NCBI GenBank assembly: GCA_014871385.1
Contig: CM026426.1
Coordinates: forward strand, 17,298,183 to 17,362,182
Direction: 5' to 3'
Length of the DNA stretch: 64,000 bases
From: Ceratodon purpureus
Lineage: Eukaryota > Streptophyta > Bryopsida > Pseudoditrichales > Ditrichaceae
The position numbers were made by a program, and so were the translations under genes. The notes under the pieces were generated by a model. That model was not told the DNA's origin, did not search any database, and saw only the letters and a list, made by a program, of their open reading frames with translations. Shown here piece after piece: positions 47,210-58,031 of this stretch. The first letter of the stretch is position 1; each line of letters starts with the position of its first letter.

Positions 47210-47885
47210 AATAATATACTTGTTAATTTTCGAGACTTTGATATGCATATTTCCCTATGTGGATCTTTAATTTTCCGCTATGATAAGTTGGTTCTTTAAT
47301 TTTCTTGTTCTGGAACCACAGTATTGCGCAGGTTCACGAAGTCATAGAACCTACGAAGTTCTCAGAATGTTGTCGTATACTTTCTAGTTTATTGAACACA
47401 AAGAAGCATTTTTGGTTGACAATCAGTAATACCTTCTCAGGAGATAGAGTTAATGAGTTCAGGAGATAGAGTTAAAGATTAAAAAGTTTCAATTACTATC
47501 TCATACACACATGGCAATCCATACATCAAACTAAGTCGCTTAAGTAAGTCCCTTGCACCTGCCCACACTCTAGATACGGGTACACGTCATTTCTCAGGAG
47601 TTGTAACTTCACAATTTCAGGCTGAAATACAATCGAGATCTTTACTAATGGTTTTGTCCTGGGCTCATTACAATTTGCACTTGTAGTCTACCTCCAAACA
47701 AGCTCATACATGGTCAGATGTTTTCAATGGGCTTGATCGTTAGAAAAAGTAAATGTTCTATTCTCATATTTAATGCGATCATTTCTCAAACAGTTGTGCA
47801 ATCTTGTGACATGTTTTCTAAGCCCAACCTGGAAAAGCACATAGATATATCTTGAAATCATCGTAATTTTTCCCGTAAGCCATGC
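47210..47885. other. Spacer after MT2, no gene seen
   Basis: No gene. A short direct repeat TTCAGGAGATAGAGTTAA-type occurs twice near 47435-47475. Confidence 0.5.
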
Positions 47886-48325
47886 CTCAACAAATAAAGT
47901 TACATGCCTCTCCACTGTCCCTCTCCCTCTCCACTGTCCCTCTCCTTCTACCTCCCTCCCTATCCCTCTCCCTGTCGCGGCCACTCCCTATCCCTCCCCC
48001 TCACCCATTCCCTCTGTCACCTCTTACCCCTCCCACCTTACCCCTCCCCTCGCAGCCACTCCCTATCCCTCCCCCTCACCCCTCCCCCACGGTCACTCCC
48101 TATCCCTCTCCCCCTCCCCTCCCCCTCGCAGCCACTTCCTATCCCTCCCCCTCACCCATCCCTCACTGTCACCCCGTACCCCTCCCACCTTACCACTCCC
48201 CTCGCATCCACTCCTTATCCCTCCCCCTCACCCCTCCCCCACGGTCACTCCCTATCCCTCTCCCCCGTCCCTCCCCCTTGCTGTCACTCCATATCCCTTC
48301 CCACTCACTTGCGGTAACTCCCTAT
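47886..48325 (+). repeat. Pyrimidine-rich minisatellite (CCCTATCCCTCCCCCTCACCC)
   Basis: About 430 bases are almost wholly C and T on the + strand, in units such as CACTCCCTATCCCTCCCCCT repeated eight or more times. Long open frames here come only from the composition. The C-runs could form i-motif structures and the complement G-rich structures. Confidence 0.9.
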
Positions 48326-48550
48326 CCTCATGACACTTATGAAAATTCTTTTAAAATTTCAAAATTTCAAATCACTTGTAACAATTTAATTTGTCCATCT
48401 AAAGCAGTAGTTACAGTATATATCAAAATTTCTGGTATTCAGTAATTACAGTAGAGCAGTATTTTACGAACTGCCAAAACATGACTACCATTGAAGCTGC
48501 TGGTATTACTTGAGCGCCTAACTACTCCATGAAGCTCTGGAAAGGTCTTC

Positions 48551-50044
48551 TCAACTTTTCGATCCATTTACTGCTGTTCCCTTGATATTATTTTTAGCAG
48601 CCATTAGAACTTTCGTGAAACTACTGCACTCCGCCTCTTGTTGGCTGTTCAGCTCACCACCAAACTGGGCAACCCAAGGCTCCGCAAGATGAAGTGGAGA
48701 CAACGCCAGGAGAAGGTCCATGCAAATCATGCATTGGTAACTCTGCAACAAAATAATCTCCGCTGCACATGGAGGATGCAAGAAACAACCGCAACTAGAT
48801 AGTACAGCTGCTTTCCAGATAAATCCGAGCCCACAATAAGCACAAGCATCTTTACCTGGTATACCCAAGGGCGGAATGGACTGAATCTCTGGATATTCAA
48901 ACACTCTTGGTGTTTTTAGAATATGCATCTTCTCTCTTGCGACCCTGACTACTGTCTTACAGAGATCTAACTCTTCCTTGATTTCCGCCAAGACTGTAGC
49001 TTCATTTCCCATTTGTAATTCCAAATCAACAACAGTCTGCCGGATTTGAACATCAACATCCCTCATGTAAGCGAGGTCCTTGAACAACTCCTCAGACTCG
49101 GCAATGGTCTTTTTGTATTGGATAGTAGCACCCTCCCTACGTAGAATCTGCCTTGCCTCCTTGAGTTTTGAAGAATATTTTTCATTCAAATCCTCTTCAA
49201 CACTCTCAAGTGATTCACCTCTCATCCTCTCTAGACTAGCATTGTACCTCTGTCGTATGTCGTGAAGGCGATCCTCGACTGACTGTAATGCAGTCATCTT
49301 CAGTTGCTCCAGCTCCAATGCTGCCTTCAGCTCACGGCCTCGATGACCAGGCTGGGCCACAGTTGTACCGGAGTGAGAGAGTTCCTTAATTATCCGACAC
49401 AATCCCTCCACTTGACATCTTGTTGCAACTGGGCCCATCTTTGAAGGATTTCGACTAGCAGACTTCTGTCGCATCTGATGTCGGTCCAATGCTTCAGCGC
49501 ACCAATTCACTTGCTTCCCATACACAAAAGTTGCAAAACAGGCTCTTAGAAAACAAAGACAAAAGTAGTTGTTATGGGGCCGATTACCATACACCTTGAA
49601 ATATTGTTGTCCAAACATCTTCAGTTGGCCATCGTCTTCACACCTTGAGAACTCGTACCGCCCCTTCGACATTCCTGTCTTCCACACCGCACCGATTTCC
49701 TCATCTGAGATGAAACTGTAAGACTTCGCCACATCCTTCAAATGCGGACCCTTATCACAGAGCCCTACAACCCTAGTGAAGAAGTCGCTCCCATACTCAG
49801 CATCACGCCCCATAAGCATAGGAGCGGCAACAACCATCCGTTCACGCAGACCCTCCTCAAAGTCAGCAAGATCAAACAGGTCACTGAACTCCTCGGTACT
49901 GAATACTTTGTCACAACTGCCTTCTCCATCACTTCTAACTACAGTATTATCGTCACTAACATCTTGGACCTCTAATACATGTTGCACAGAATTGCGAGGT
50001 CTAGGTCTGTGCTGCTTGCTAGTCTTCTTCCTCTTGGACGTCAT
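48551..50044 (-). CDS. Coiled-coil/RING-like family gene C, intact, single exon
   Basis: ATG 50044 (complement) opens 497 codons with no internal stop, ending in TGA. It begins with a basic, nuclear-localisation-like tail (MTSKRKKTSKQHRPRPRN). Residues about 65-210 are the domain shared with A and B (GRDAEYGSDFF, GLCDKG, FLRACFATFVYGKQVNW). A coiled coil covers about 220-375. A RING-like zinc site lies at about 400-442 (CAYC...SCGCFLHPPC...CMIC), matching B in spacing. It is the only long intact gene in the window, lies inside the second element copy, and is convergent with MT2. Known: RING-type sites often act in ubiquitin ligases or protein docking; no such activity can be claimed here. A shared role with the methyltransferase is possible but unproven. 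Confidence 0.8.
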   Translation of the reverse strand: MTSKRKKTSKQHRPRPRNSVQHVLEVQDVSDDNTVVRSDGEGSCDKVFSTEEFSDLFDLADFEEGLRERMVVAAPMLMGRDAEYGSDFFTRVVGLCDKGPHLKDVAKSYSFISDEEIGAVWKTGMSKGRYEFSRCEDDGQLKMFGQQYFKVYGNRPHNNYFCLCFLRACFATFVYGKQVNWCAEALDRHQMRQKSASRNPSKMGPVATRCQVEGLCRIIKELSHSGTTVAQPGHRGRELKAALELEQLKMTALQSVEDRLHDIRQRYNASLERMRGESLESVEEDLNEKYSSKLKEARQILRREGATIQYKKTIAESEELFKDLAYMRDVDVQIRQTVVDLELQMGNEATVLAEIKEELDLCKTVVRVAREKMHILKTPRVFEYPEIQSIPPLGIPGKDACAYCGLGFIWKAAVLSSCGCFLHPPCAAEIILLQSYQCMICMDLLLALSPLHLAEPWVAQFGGELNSQQEAECSSFTKVLMAAKNNIKGTAVNGSKS

Positions 50045-50899
50045 CTCTTCTCTAACTCACCCCTGAAATGTATCAACGGTCTGCCTTCAACTTCTCCAAG
50101 ATAAGCAAACTAACATACTAACGTTTCACTAGTAATGCAAGTAGATGGACTGTTCAAAGCAATCCCGCGTAGACACATTACTATGTGTGAGTAAACAAGG
50201 AGTATAACCAAGACCTACAAGCTGGATTGGATGCACCGAGCTCAGAGAACGTGAGCCAAGAAGTAATGATGGCCACTGATGATCCAAGCCGCAAACCGCA
50301 TGCCCATATTAAATATTCACATTAGGAGTGTGTGAAACCATTGATTTATAGGAGGCACCTTTATTATAACTAGAAAACAAGGTCATTAGAATTCCTCCCG
50401 GATCTGTACAGTCATGAGGGGAGTATATATTAGCGTAAGGTACATTGAAACGCCTAAAGACGTTGGAGTCAAGGAGTGCATCTATTGATCTACACCCCTA
50501 GCCCTTAAACCTCCAAACCTCAACTGTAACAGTACTAGTCCGCATCCTTTCATCTGAAAGTCTCCTTTGATCAATATATCTTACCATGTATCAGCTATGG
50601 AATCACTGACTATAAATTCATGAGTGATATACATTGCAAAAGAGCCAAGTGTGTGTTATCAACTATCCTTCAATGTTATCCAAAACTTGACCATACTGAA
50701 TTATGATTTTAGTGAGCTGTAAAAGGCTCTCTTGAATATATATTGAAATATAATATGACCATTCATAGATATAAATAAATAAATAATGCAAGTCCGGCAA
50801 TTAGCCTGAATGCACCTACAATTTGAAGTCTCAGAGTACAAATACTCCCCAACTCATATACAACTGTGTTATATTCATAATATATTAATCGTACCACTC
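50045..50899. other. Spacer upstream of gene C, no gene seen
   Basis: Presumably holds the gene C promoter on the complement. No TATA word is convincing. The part at 50550-50890 is AT-rich. Confidence 0.45.
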
Positions 50900-51412
50900 T
50901 CATCTATGCTTGGGAGAGACCCAAATTCCATCACGATGAATGACTTTCTCTCCGGGTACCACCCAAATTGGTTTATTTCTATTATCAATGAGGAATGACC
51001 TCAACTGATCTAGCTCACTGCAACTAAGTTCACCAAATGACGCTCTTTCTAACCTGTCATTGCAAATCGGATGTGCTAGAATCCAGGAACTCTTAAAAAT
51101 ATTCCAGTTCACGTTGAAGCGAAACGCTTCATAGTCTTTCTTGGGAGTCTAGTGTTCCTCCGAGTTAGAATCATAATCCCACTTTGCAAGTCGCAGGCAT
51201 CCGTATTCTAGACTGTTGTCAATCTCAAGTTTCCAGAGCTTCGACACAGCACGAGCATTCTCCACATCTTCAAACGTGATCACTACTGGAGGACTCCACC
51301 TCTGAGTTGTACTAAGACACACTGATTCCCACAGGTCAGGTCCATCTGCCATCCGGCGAAGCAGATCCTGAAGAATAGTTTCACAAGCAACAACTTCAAA
51401 TGAATCGCTCAT
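50900..51412 (-). CDS. Small unrecognised protein, one in-frame TAG
   Basis: ATG 51412 (complement) opens MSDSFEVVACETILQDLLRR and the frame runs to TGA at 50900, interrupted by TAG at 51151-51149. Both halves look coding (WSPPVVITFEDVENARAV before; DYEAFRFNVNWNIFKSSW and ELDQLRSFLIDNRNKPIW after). The frame is also open upstream to 51556, so an earlier start or exon is possible. The TAG would be CAG before a C-to-T change. It lies between gene C and the right end of the second element copy, where the first copy has its hybrid-binding-domain gene, but no similarity between them was seen. Confidence 0.5.
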
Positions 51413-52024
51413 TTGCTCAAGCTCTGCAGTATTCTGTGTTTCAACATATGACTCAAAACAAATACTCAAGAAACCTCGACAGTCTAAATGGATGTGAGAG
51501 AAATAAAAAGCTATGGTAGATCCTATCTGTAGTCGTGGAATTATCAATGAGGACAAGCAAATTTAGGATGGATAAAAGTTTGACTTAGCAATACAATTAT
51601 TGAGCACGATTTTTTAGAAATCTTAAGCAGATCCCAAAGGCATGCTTTACATTCCTTAGTGAAATACTTTCAGCTTCGCAATTTTTATCATATAGTGACA
51701 GAAGCAATGATGCACCCTAAACCTTTCACAAGTAAGTTTTACATTCTTTTTTTCTAAATGTTTTTTCACTATTCTCATGGTATCAGAAAACATATCAGAA
51801 AGATGAATTCCTGTTGTCAATCGAGAAGGTATATGAAACATAACAAGAAATAGGATTTAAAAATGCTTGCAAAGTCTATAAACAGGCATGACGTCACCAT
51901 GACATCAGCCCTAATTTTAACACCTGAATGTAAATCTGGATAAATAATTTGGTTTCATCTAATTATTTTTACGGAATTAGGTACACTTAGTTTCTAAAAT
52001 CTAAAAATAGTTTTGTAATTTTAG

Positions 52025-52148
52025 AAACTGTCCACGGTAATAGGGTTCACATGTTTTCAAAAAAGTTGATGAAAGGTCGAATTTCTGCTCTCCAATTGCC
52101 GCTCGCCGCTCTCCGCTCGCCGCTCGCCGCACGCATGCTAACTTTCCC
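52025..52148 (-). repeat. Right terminal repeat of the second element copy
   Basis: TCCACGGTAATAGGGTTC (52031-52048), then CGCTCGC/CGCTCTC units (about 52092-52133) and GCATGCTAACTTTCCCC. Read on the complement, this is GGGAAAGT...GTGCGGCGAGCGG, which has the same plan as 2313-2392 (GGGAAAAC...GTGTGAGCGTAGAG). Confidence 0.6.
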
Positions 52149-52631
52149 CGGATGGTGCGGAGCATTCTGATCCTTTCTCAGCATTCTAGTTTGTAGTGAC
52201 CCATATATCGGTCATTAATTATTCACCACTTTAATCTTATATCCGAAACAATTATCCACCATTTGGTGGTGATCCTTCATGCTCCTACTGACGCCTTCTG
52301 TACTTCTTGTACACCATTTTGCTCTCTTTGTCCTCTGTTACCCGAGATGTGTATCTCATTTCCATATACATCTAATAAGACTACTGACGTGCGTAACACG
52401 GGATACTGTTATTCAAGTGTTCACGTTGATGCTGACATTAAGCAATACTTTCAATGCCTCTGCATATTGGATCTCTAAGGCATACTCCGCAGGGCAATCC
52501 ACGAAGATTCAATGTTATATACATACAGAATGTCAAACTCCTGCTACTCTTTATGAAACTGGATGTTAGTCTAACTCAAGTTTGACATTCCGAACATTCA
52601 ACTTACTGCATTGACGATGTGATTCCTCAAA
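52149..52631. other. Flank right of the second element copy, no gene seen
   Basis: Short open frames only. It leads into the LCB2 fragment. Confidence 0.45.
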
Positions 52632-53464
52632 TGGCAGAAGATTCTTGTTATTATTGAAGGTATTTACAGTATAGAGGGCAAATTATGTCGACTCAAGGAC
52701 ATTGTGCAAGTGGCAAAGAAGTATAAGTTATGTTTGTTTGTCCTTGTTCGATGTTCTTGAGCGCGAATATAGATTATCAAATTGCCTTTTGAGTAGAAGA
52801 GTATCTGTATTCTCTTATTGTTACTGCACAAAAACTCTTTAGTGTGTTGACAGCAAATATTTCTGTCCCGTCTTCATAGGAATCTCATTTTCCCCTAACC
52901 AATTGACACAATATATATAATGTCTTTAGTTTCACTAGCCAGGACCTCTCTACACATGCACAGGCTTACATTTAGTTAGATGAAGCACACAGGATAGGAA
53001 AACAAGAAAGGACATTTGTGAGCTGCAGGGTGTAGACCCCGCTGACATTGATGTGATGATGGGTACCTTCACGAAGTCTTTTGGCTCATGCGGCGGGTAC
53101 ACTGCAGGGTCTGGGGTATGTTCGGTATCAGTAACCTTTTCGAAATTCTTCGTCATTTGTCGAGAGAATTTAGTACAAATGCATCTCACAATGTTGAACT
53201 TGAATTTCACATGTTTGTGTACACTGTATAGCGTTAGGAAAGTTGGAAACCACACCTGAGACATGTCTTCAGTATCTATGTCAACTTAGCTGTGAGTTGC
53301 TATGTCAAACTAAACAATTTCCCAACGGTTTGTGCAGAAATTAATACAGTACATGAAGTATGCCAGTCCTGCTCATATGTACGCGACATCTATGTCAACA
53401 CCTGCTGTACATCAGGTTATTTGTGCTCTAGAGGTGATCCTTGGCCAAGATGGGATTGATCGGG
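52632..53464 (+). pseudogene. LCB2: Serine palmitoyltransferase subunit 2 (LCB2) fragment
   Basis: Three exon-like pieces match the middle of LCB2, the pyridoxal-phosphate subunit of the first enzyme of sphingolipid synthesis in the endoplasmic reticulum: 52632-52731 (WQKILVIIEGIYSIEGKLC), 52976-53115 (DEAH, then [16 protein letters not shown] and [17 protein letters not shown]) and 53338-53464 (KLIQYMKYASPAHMYATSMS, ALEVILGQDG). The Lys of TFTKSFG is the cofactor-binding residue of the family. The frame is disturbed between DEAH and CELQ, where the family's SIGAVGKTG segment should lie. No N-terminal or C-terminal exons were found, so this is a gene fragment or pseudogene. It indicates a eukaryotic host. 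Confidence 0.75.
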
Positions 53465-54438
53465 GTAAATACTTGTAGCGCCCTTCTCATTTTCAATATG
53501 CCTTCATTTCGCAGCTTTCAGTGCAAATGCAATGAGCTTGCCTGTAAAATCTCAATCGTGTTATGACTGGATGATTTATGGTTTTTCTTCTCTTACTACT
53601 GGTTTAGAAGATGACTTAAGACTCATGGGATGCCCTTTCACAAATGTTGGAATATATACATGATTTTAATCCAAAAGTGATGGCAGCTTGCTACGGGTTC
53701 TCTATGAACACGTCGTAACATTTATTTTCTCTCTTGCACGGGCCAAAAAGCTTGTGCGGGAGCGAGAGTTAGGGTCGGAATTGATAATGGTAACTCGAAT
53801 TCCCTACTCTATTGCATAACAATTATTTCTCAGGTTTCAGCCAATTTGGTGATCCTACGTCTCTGCAATTGAATGTTCAGGATATCCACAAAGAGTCCTA
53901 ATTCATGTAAAAGAATTTCACACATTTCTCTCTGAACTATGGCAACAAAATCTTTCGACATATACTACTGCATGGAATCTTCGCAGGGAAACCTTGCAGA
54001 AAAAAACAGTGGTGCTACCAGATGTAAGTGAGCAACGCACGCAACAAAATGAGTACTTTCACAGCACCAGACACAACGAAATGAGTACTTTCACAGCAAC
54101 AAACGGCAGGTAAGTTCCGAAAGATGTAATATCAATTTTTACAGTAGCAACACTGTTTAACAGACAAAGTCCAAGTACAAAGTTCATAAATTTGCACATT
54201 CAAGTGCATAGCCAAAAGATTACCTACGAGTCTGCAGAAACTGGATTAACATTTTCCAATCTCTCTAAGTCGGAATCCTTGAACCACTCGTACAAAATGA
54301 GAGGGGAAATCAGAACAGGGCTACGTAGGTAAATACTTGAGCTTCGTAGAATCCAAAAGATTGGCCATTGTTAGACTAACATTTAACTTGGTCGGGATGG
54401 TTTTTACAGTGTTCACTCACCTCACTCGCAGGGAAGAG
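53465..54438. other. Spacer, no gene seen
   Basis: No LCB2 C-terminal exon was found. A short repeat, CAACRAAATGAGTACTTTCACAGCA, occurs twice near 54040-54095. Confidence 0.45.
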
Positions 54439-54939
54439 TCAAGGTGGAGACTTTGTTGACAAGACCTGCCCAAGGACGGCGCCGGATCCTGGTGGCCCAA
54501 CTATTTTGCTTGCTATTCCGGAGGATGCGGGGCTGGAGACGTGGCTGCTGCCGCTGCTCTCGCATGTTACGTAGCTCTGCGACCATGGAGCAGAGTCACG
54601 GCTGCTTTCGACCAATGTGTAGCTCACAGACCATGGCGCTGAGGCTCCGATGTCACTCGCATCATCATCGCCACCCTCTCCACTGATGAGAATAGGGTGT
54701 TCATGACATGATCCGCGGAGGTTCGCAAATTGGCAATGAAGTCGGTAATACTCGCCAAAGTAAATGCCTGACGTTGCGCCAAGCCACAACACCTCTTGTA
54801 CACACATATCACTCCAACAATGTTCGTTAGAAAACTGGAAGAACATGGCAAGGGCTGGCACATTAGGGAGCATGAGATTGTGACTTTCTCTCCTCATATG
54901 GACCTCCGACAACCAACCCAAAAGGAGAACTTTATCCAT
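54439..54939 (-). CDS. Unrecognised protein X1 (paralog of 58542-58919)
   Basis: ATG 54939 (complement) opens 166 codons ending in TGA: MDKVLLLGWLSEVHMRRE, LPNVPALAMFFQFSNE, CWSDMCVQEVLWLGA, then a Ser/Gly/Asp-rich tail. The N-terminal 70 residues resemble X2 (LLGWLAGVH, FPEVPAIGHFINLSNE, WSLACYREVDMLGE). The frame is open upstream to a TAG that could be an acceptor near 54962, and an exon-like stretch at about 55735-55548 on the same strand (FTLTQVHEALTHPD, FSHWNPRRLLLVL) may belong to the same gene. I do not recognise the family. Conservation between two copies makes it likely coding or recently so. Confidence 0.45.
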   Translation of the reverse strand: MDKVLLLGWLSEVHMRRESHNLMLPNVPALAMFFQFSNEHCWSDMCVQEVLWLGATSGIYFGEYYRLHCQFANLRGSCHEHPILISGEGGDDDASDIGASAPWSVSYTLVESSRDSAPWSQSYVTCESSGSSHVSSPASSGIASKIVGPPGSGAVLGQVLSTKSPP

Positions 54940-54970
54940 TTCAGATGGGTTGGGGTGAAAGAACTAATTG

Positions 54971-57124
54971 GAATCAAACTACTGCGAGAAAACCAGGGGA
55001 GCGACTCTCTCAGCAAACAGAGTTCACAATTGCCAGGGGATATCAAAGACAGTGCAACAAAAAGAGAATGCTAAATTGTGATCACCTCCAACGTTAAAAC
55101 CCGCAGGTATGTAGTTGTCTGAGTTGTCCTTCTGAGATAGAGTCCTTTCTAGAGAACCTACACCTAGAGTATTAGGATTCTTGAAAGTGAAGCTTGCAAA
55201 TCTTTCAATTACAACTAAATTTCAAATGCATGCCGTGGAAGTGATTGAAATAGGAGTAGACTGAAGAAATTGACGTCATTGCTATCAATTGAACTGATGA
55301 AAACTAGCTTGTACAGGCAACCGAAAGGCCTGTCATCGTACAAATCTAAGACAGATAACGTCCTTGCAGTGTACCTCCACCTCCTCTCGGAAATAATGTG
55401 TACAATCCTTAGATTTTGGATATCCTTGCTTGCACGTGTGAAAATTGCCCATCTGACTTGTAATGAACCCCTTGTGAAACTCTCAAACTATGGATGTTTG
55501 TGTTTGTAGACTATGTGAAGGATTTATTGTATGTATCGACACTTGTATACCTGGACTTCTGACAACCAGTATGTTGTTCAAGAACAGTCGCTGCACAAGA
55601 TGAACTGAATAGGTGGATGTTGCGGTACTGAATAAAACCAGAAGAAGGCGACGTGGGTTCCAGTGTGAAAACTTCTCAGGGAGACTGTCTGGATGAGTGA
55701 GAGCTTCGTGCACTTGAGTTAGCGTGAACACTCTGATGAATAACTAACATATAGGACATGTTAGGATAGGCAATGACACCTATGTTGCCGTGTTAAAAAT
55801 CTTGAGCTAAACTGGTTTATGACTTGAGAGCTCACTGTTGAAAGGTGTATCTTCTGGAGAAGGATTGTTCAGTTCAATCGACATGGATGGAGATTGCAGC
55901 GTGAGCAATGAGGAATTTTGGAGGATATCAACTGGTTCAGATCTTCACATGCTCCTCGTTCTAAGCTTTGAGGGGATATATCACATAGCTCGTACTCTAA
56001 TCAATTGATTCATGATCACAGTTGCCATGTCTTTCTCAAAAATTCTTACAGTGTGGAATGTAACTCAAGTGGTACCATCCTGTTTGAGTTTGGGTTCACA
56101 ACTCGTGGACCATGGTCTTCTAATTTTTTTGGTAAAAAAAAAATGATGCAGTTTTGAACACCTATTGTGATTCCGGTCGTGACGAGATGATTTCTCACAA
56201 GATGTTGCAGATACTATGAGAGTTGCATGCAGTAAAGACCTGTGTCCTCCCAACTGAACAAGGTATTTAAAATAACCCATAGCCCCAAGTTCTCATTGGT
56301 TGCAACTTTAGTTCCCAGTACTTGTATAATTTCAAATTTTCTTTTACAATTAAGTATAGAAACTGTGATATTGTGTCTGGGTTTGATGAGCTGCTGTGAT
56401 ACAGCTTATGCATGTGATAATGAAGACGTCTGACATAGATAAGAATGATGTTCCAAACTTTAAAGAGTTCTATTGTCCTCTATCACAACTCCGCACAACA
56501 TGGTAAACATTGCACAATAACTCAACGGCACACTTGTAATTCCAGAAGTAGATCAAGCCTCATGCCATGTTACGTTTAAAAAATTTTGCAGTCAAACTCA
56601 GTTCCATGAATGTTCATCATTTGCCATGGCACCATGTTCGTTACAGTATCCGCACCAATACCTAAACCTATACCAAGGATAATGTTAAAGATTAGTGAAT
56701 ATGTAACTCATTTCTCATGTGGAATTGTAGATTGTCACATGGTAAACTCCTGACACGCTTTCACATATTACTAAATAAACAAAAAGTTGCAATCCCCCAA
56801 ATGAGAACATGTGTGCAGAATCTTTGTCCTTTATGACGTTTACCTCTTGACACACGACTCGTGATTTTGAAATGGTTATCGGACGTCAACTTCCAGATGT
56901 AGAACTACTTCCTAAAGCAGACCCAGAACTGAAGTAAGTATGTTGAACGTACTAGCACGGCTTAACGACGTGATATGTTCCCGCTTCCACTTTGACAGTT
57001 CATATGTAGGAGCAAAATTAGTATGCCATGCTGAATGCAGAGTATTCGTTGAGCTAAGAAAGTGTACAAAACAAAATGTGAACTGCCTAACATTGTAGCG
57101 GTCCACCATACTTGGGGTCAACCC
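54971..57124. other. Spacer with one possible exon
   Basis: Apart from the exon-like stretch at about 55548-55735 (complement) noted for X1, nothing supported is seen. Confidence 0.4.
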
Positions 57125-57525
57125 CATTAGGAGAAATTTGGGGTCATGAAAAGGCCGTGTAAGCCTGCCCTTTCTAGGTGAACTCCCTGCTGCCCCCCGC
57201 ACTGTCGCTGGCAGCGGGTGCCAGAGTCGCTGCCCGCACAGAACTGCTTGGCGCATTGTGATTAACGGTCCTCGGAATAATTCTTGAGACATGAACGACT
57301 TGTCTCGGGGTTTGGTCCCAAGTGGGCAGATGGTGTCAGCCTGGCACTGTAGATTGTGCCCTCCACACGCCTCGCTCGGAGGTCATTGGTTCGTGCCCCT
57401 GTGGCGGTTGCTGGCACCACGGTGGCACCGCACATGCCATGTCAAAAAGTACGCGGGCAGCGCCTGTTTTTTTCTCTCACGTGCCGCTTACACGGCCTTT
57501 TTGTGACCCGATTTTTCTCCTAATG
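57125..57525 (+). mobile_element. 400-bp inverted-repeat element, copy 1, with tRNA-like B box
   Basis: The left end CATTAGGAGAAATTTGGGGT and AAAAGGCCGTGTAAGC are mirrored at the right end by GCTTACACGGCCTTTT and TTTTTCTCCTAATG. Between them the sequence is GC-rich, with GGTTCGTGCCCC in the position of the GGTTCGAGCCCC B box of copy 2. A second copy at 58032-58431 is about 90% identical by eye. No clear target duplication was seen. It could be a MITE that captured a tRNA-like piece, or a SINE flanked by inverted repeats. Confidence 0.75.
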
Positions 57526-58031
57526 CTCCATGTATGACAGTGAATTTTAACATGGCTCTCGTTTCCTTGCTACAGGTGGAGGTTCTATGACAGTGTACAC
57601 TCTATATCAAAACCTCCAATTCCCATGAGATGATCGTACTTCTTGGAATGCCATCAGAAGTAATACCCTAATAGTACATAGTATCATGTTTATGTCCGGA
57701 CTTACAGAGTGCTACCGTGGAAAACGAAGTGGCAGCCAAAAAAGGTATGTAGACTTTGTCACTCCTTTACGACCCCTGCCTCACAAGTTGAGAACAGGCC
57801 GATCCGTCCACCAAACTTGTCATCTTCAACGAACTGCCCTCCATCTTGGTGTTCACAAACTGAATGGCTCCCCAGAGTCGCAGGTGATTCCTTCAAACGA
57901 AGTATTTGCGCCTACATACATTTTCGAGAGTGTCCACAATTGAAAATGCATTGCAGATGGAAGACGGTAAAATGAAACTAAAATCAAATTAGGCCATCAA
58001 CGTAGCACACATGATTCAAATTCAACAGAAT
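57526..58031. other. Spacer between the two 400-bp elements, no gene seen
   Basis: Overlapping short frames near 57690-57970 have no paralog or splice support. Confidence 0.45.

Larger units (their letters stand above)
36180..52148. mobile_element. Second, left-truncated copy of the ParB-methyltransferase element
   Basis: Order: transposase N-terminal relic (-), basic-protein gene (+), ParB-methyltransferase MT2 (+), coiled-coil/RING gene C (-), small gene (-), right end at about 52148. Relative to MT, the first three match the element at 2313-21476 in order and orientation. The right end has TCCACGGTAATAGG (52031-52044), a run of 7-base units of the type CGCTCGC/CGCTCTC (about 52092-52133) and a terminal ...ACTTTCCCC, the inverted counterpart of GGGAAA at 2313. 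No matching left end or target duplication is visible, so the left side was lost or replaced. Confidence 0.65.

Noticed and set aside
47886-48445. Long + strand open frames in the pyrimidine tract
   Set aside because: They arise from the repeated C/T composition, are rich only in Pro, Ser and Leu, and overlap in two frames.
2963-51412. Reassigned genetic code with TAG and TAA read as glutamine
   Set aside because: Many in-frame stops are TAG or TAA at Gln-like places, as in some green algae. But TGA also breaks MT1, MT2 and the CHIP-like gene at conserved places, genes B and C spell every Gln as CAA or CAG, and MT2 has frameshifts too. C-to-T decay explains more. A mass-spectrometry match across a T-gene TAG would reopen it.
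30433-52160. GATGGTGC as a target duplication for the second element copy
   Set aside because: The 8-base word follows the right end at about 52151 and occurs near 30435, but the latter is inside a SINE-like unit 6 kb from the left break. A chance match is likely.
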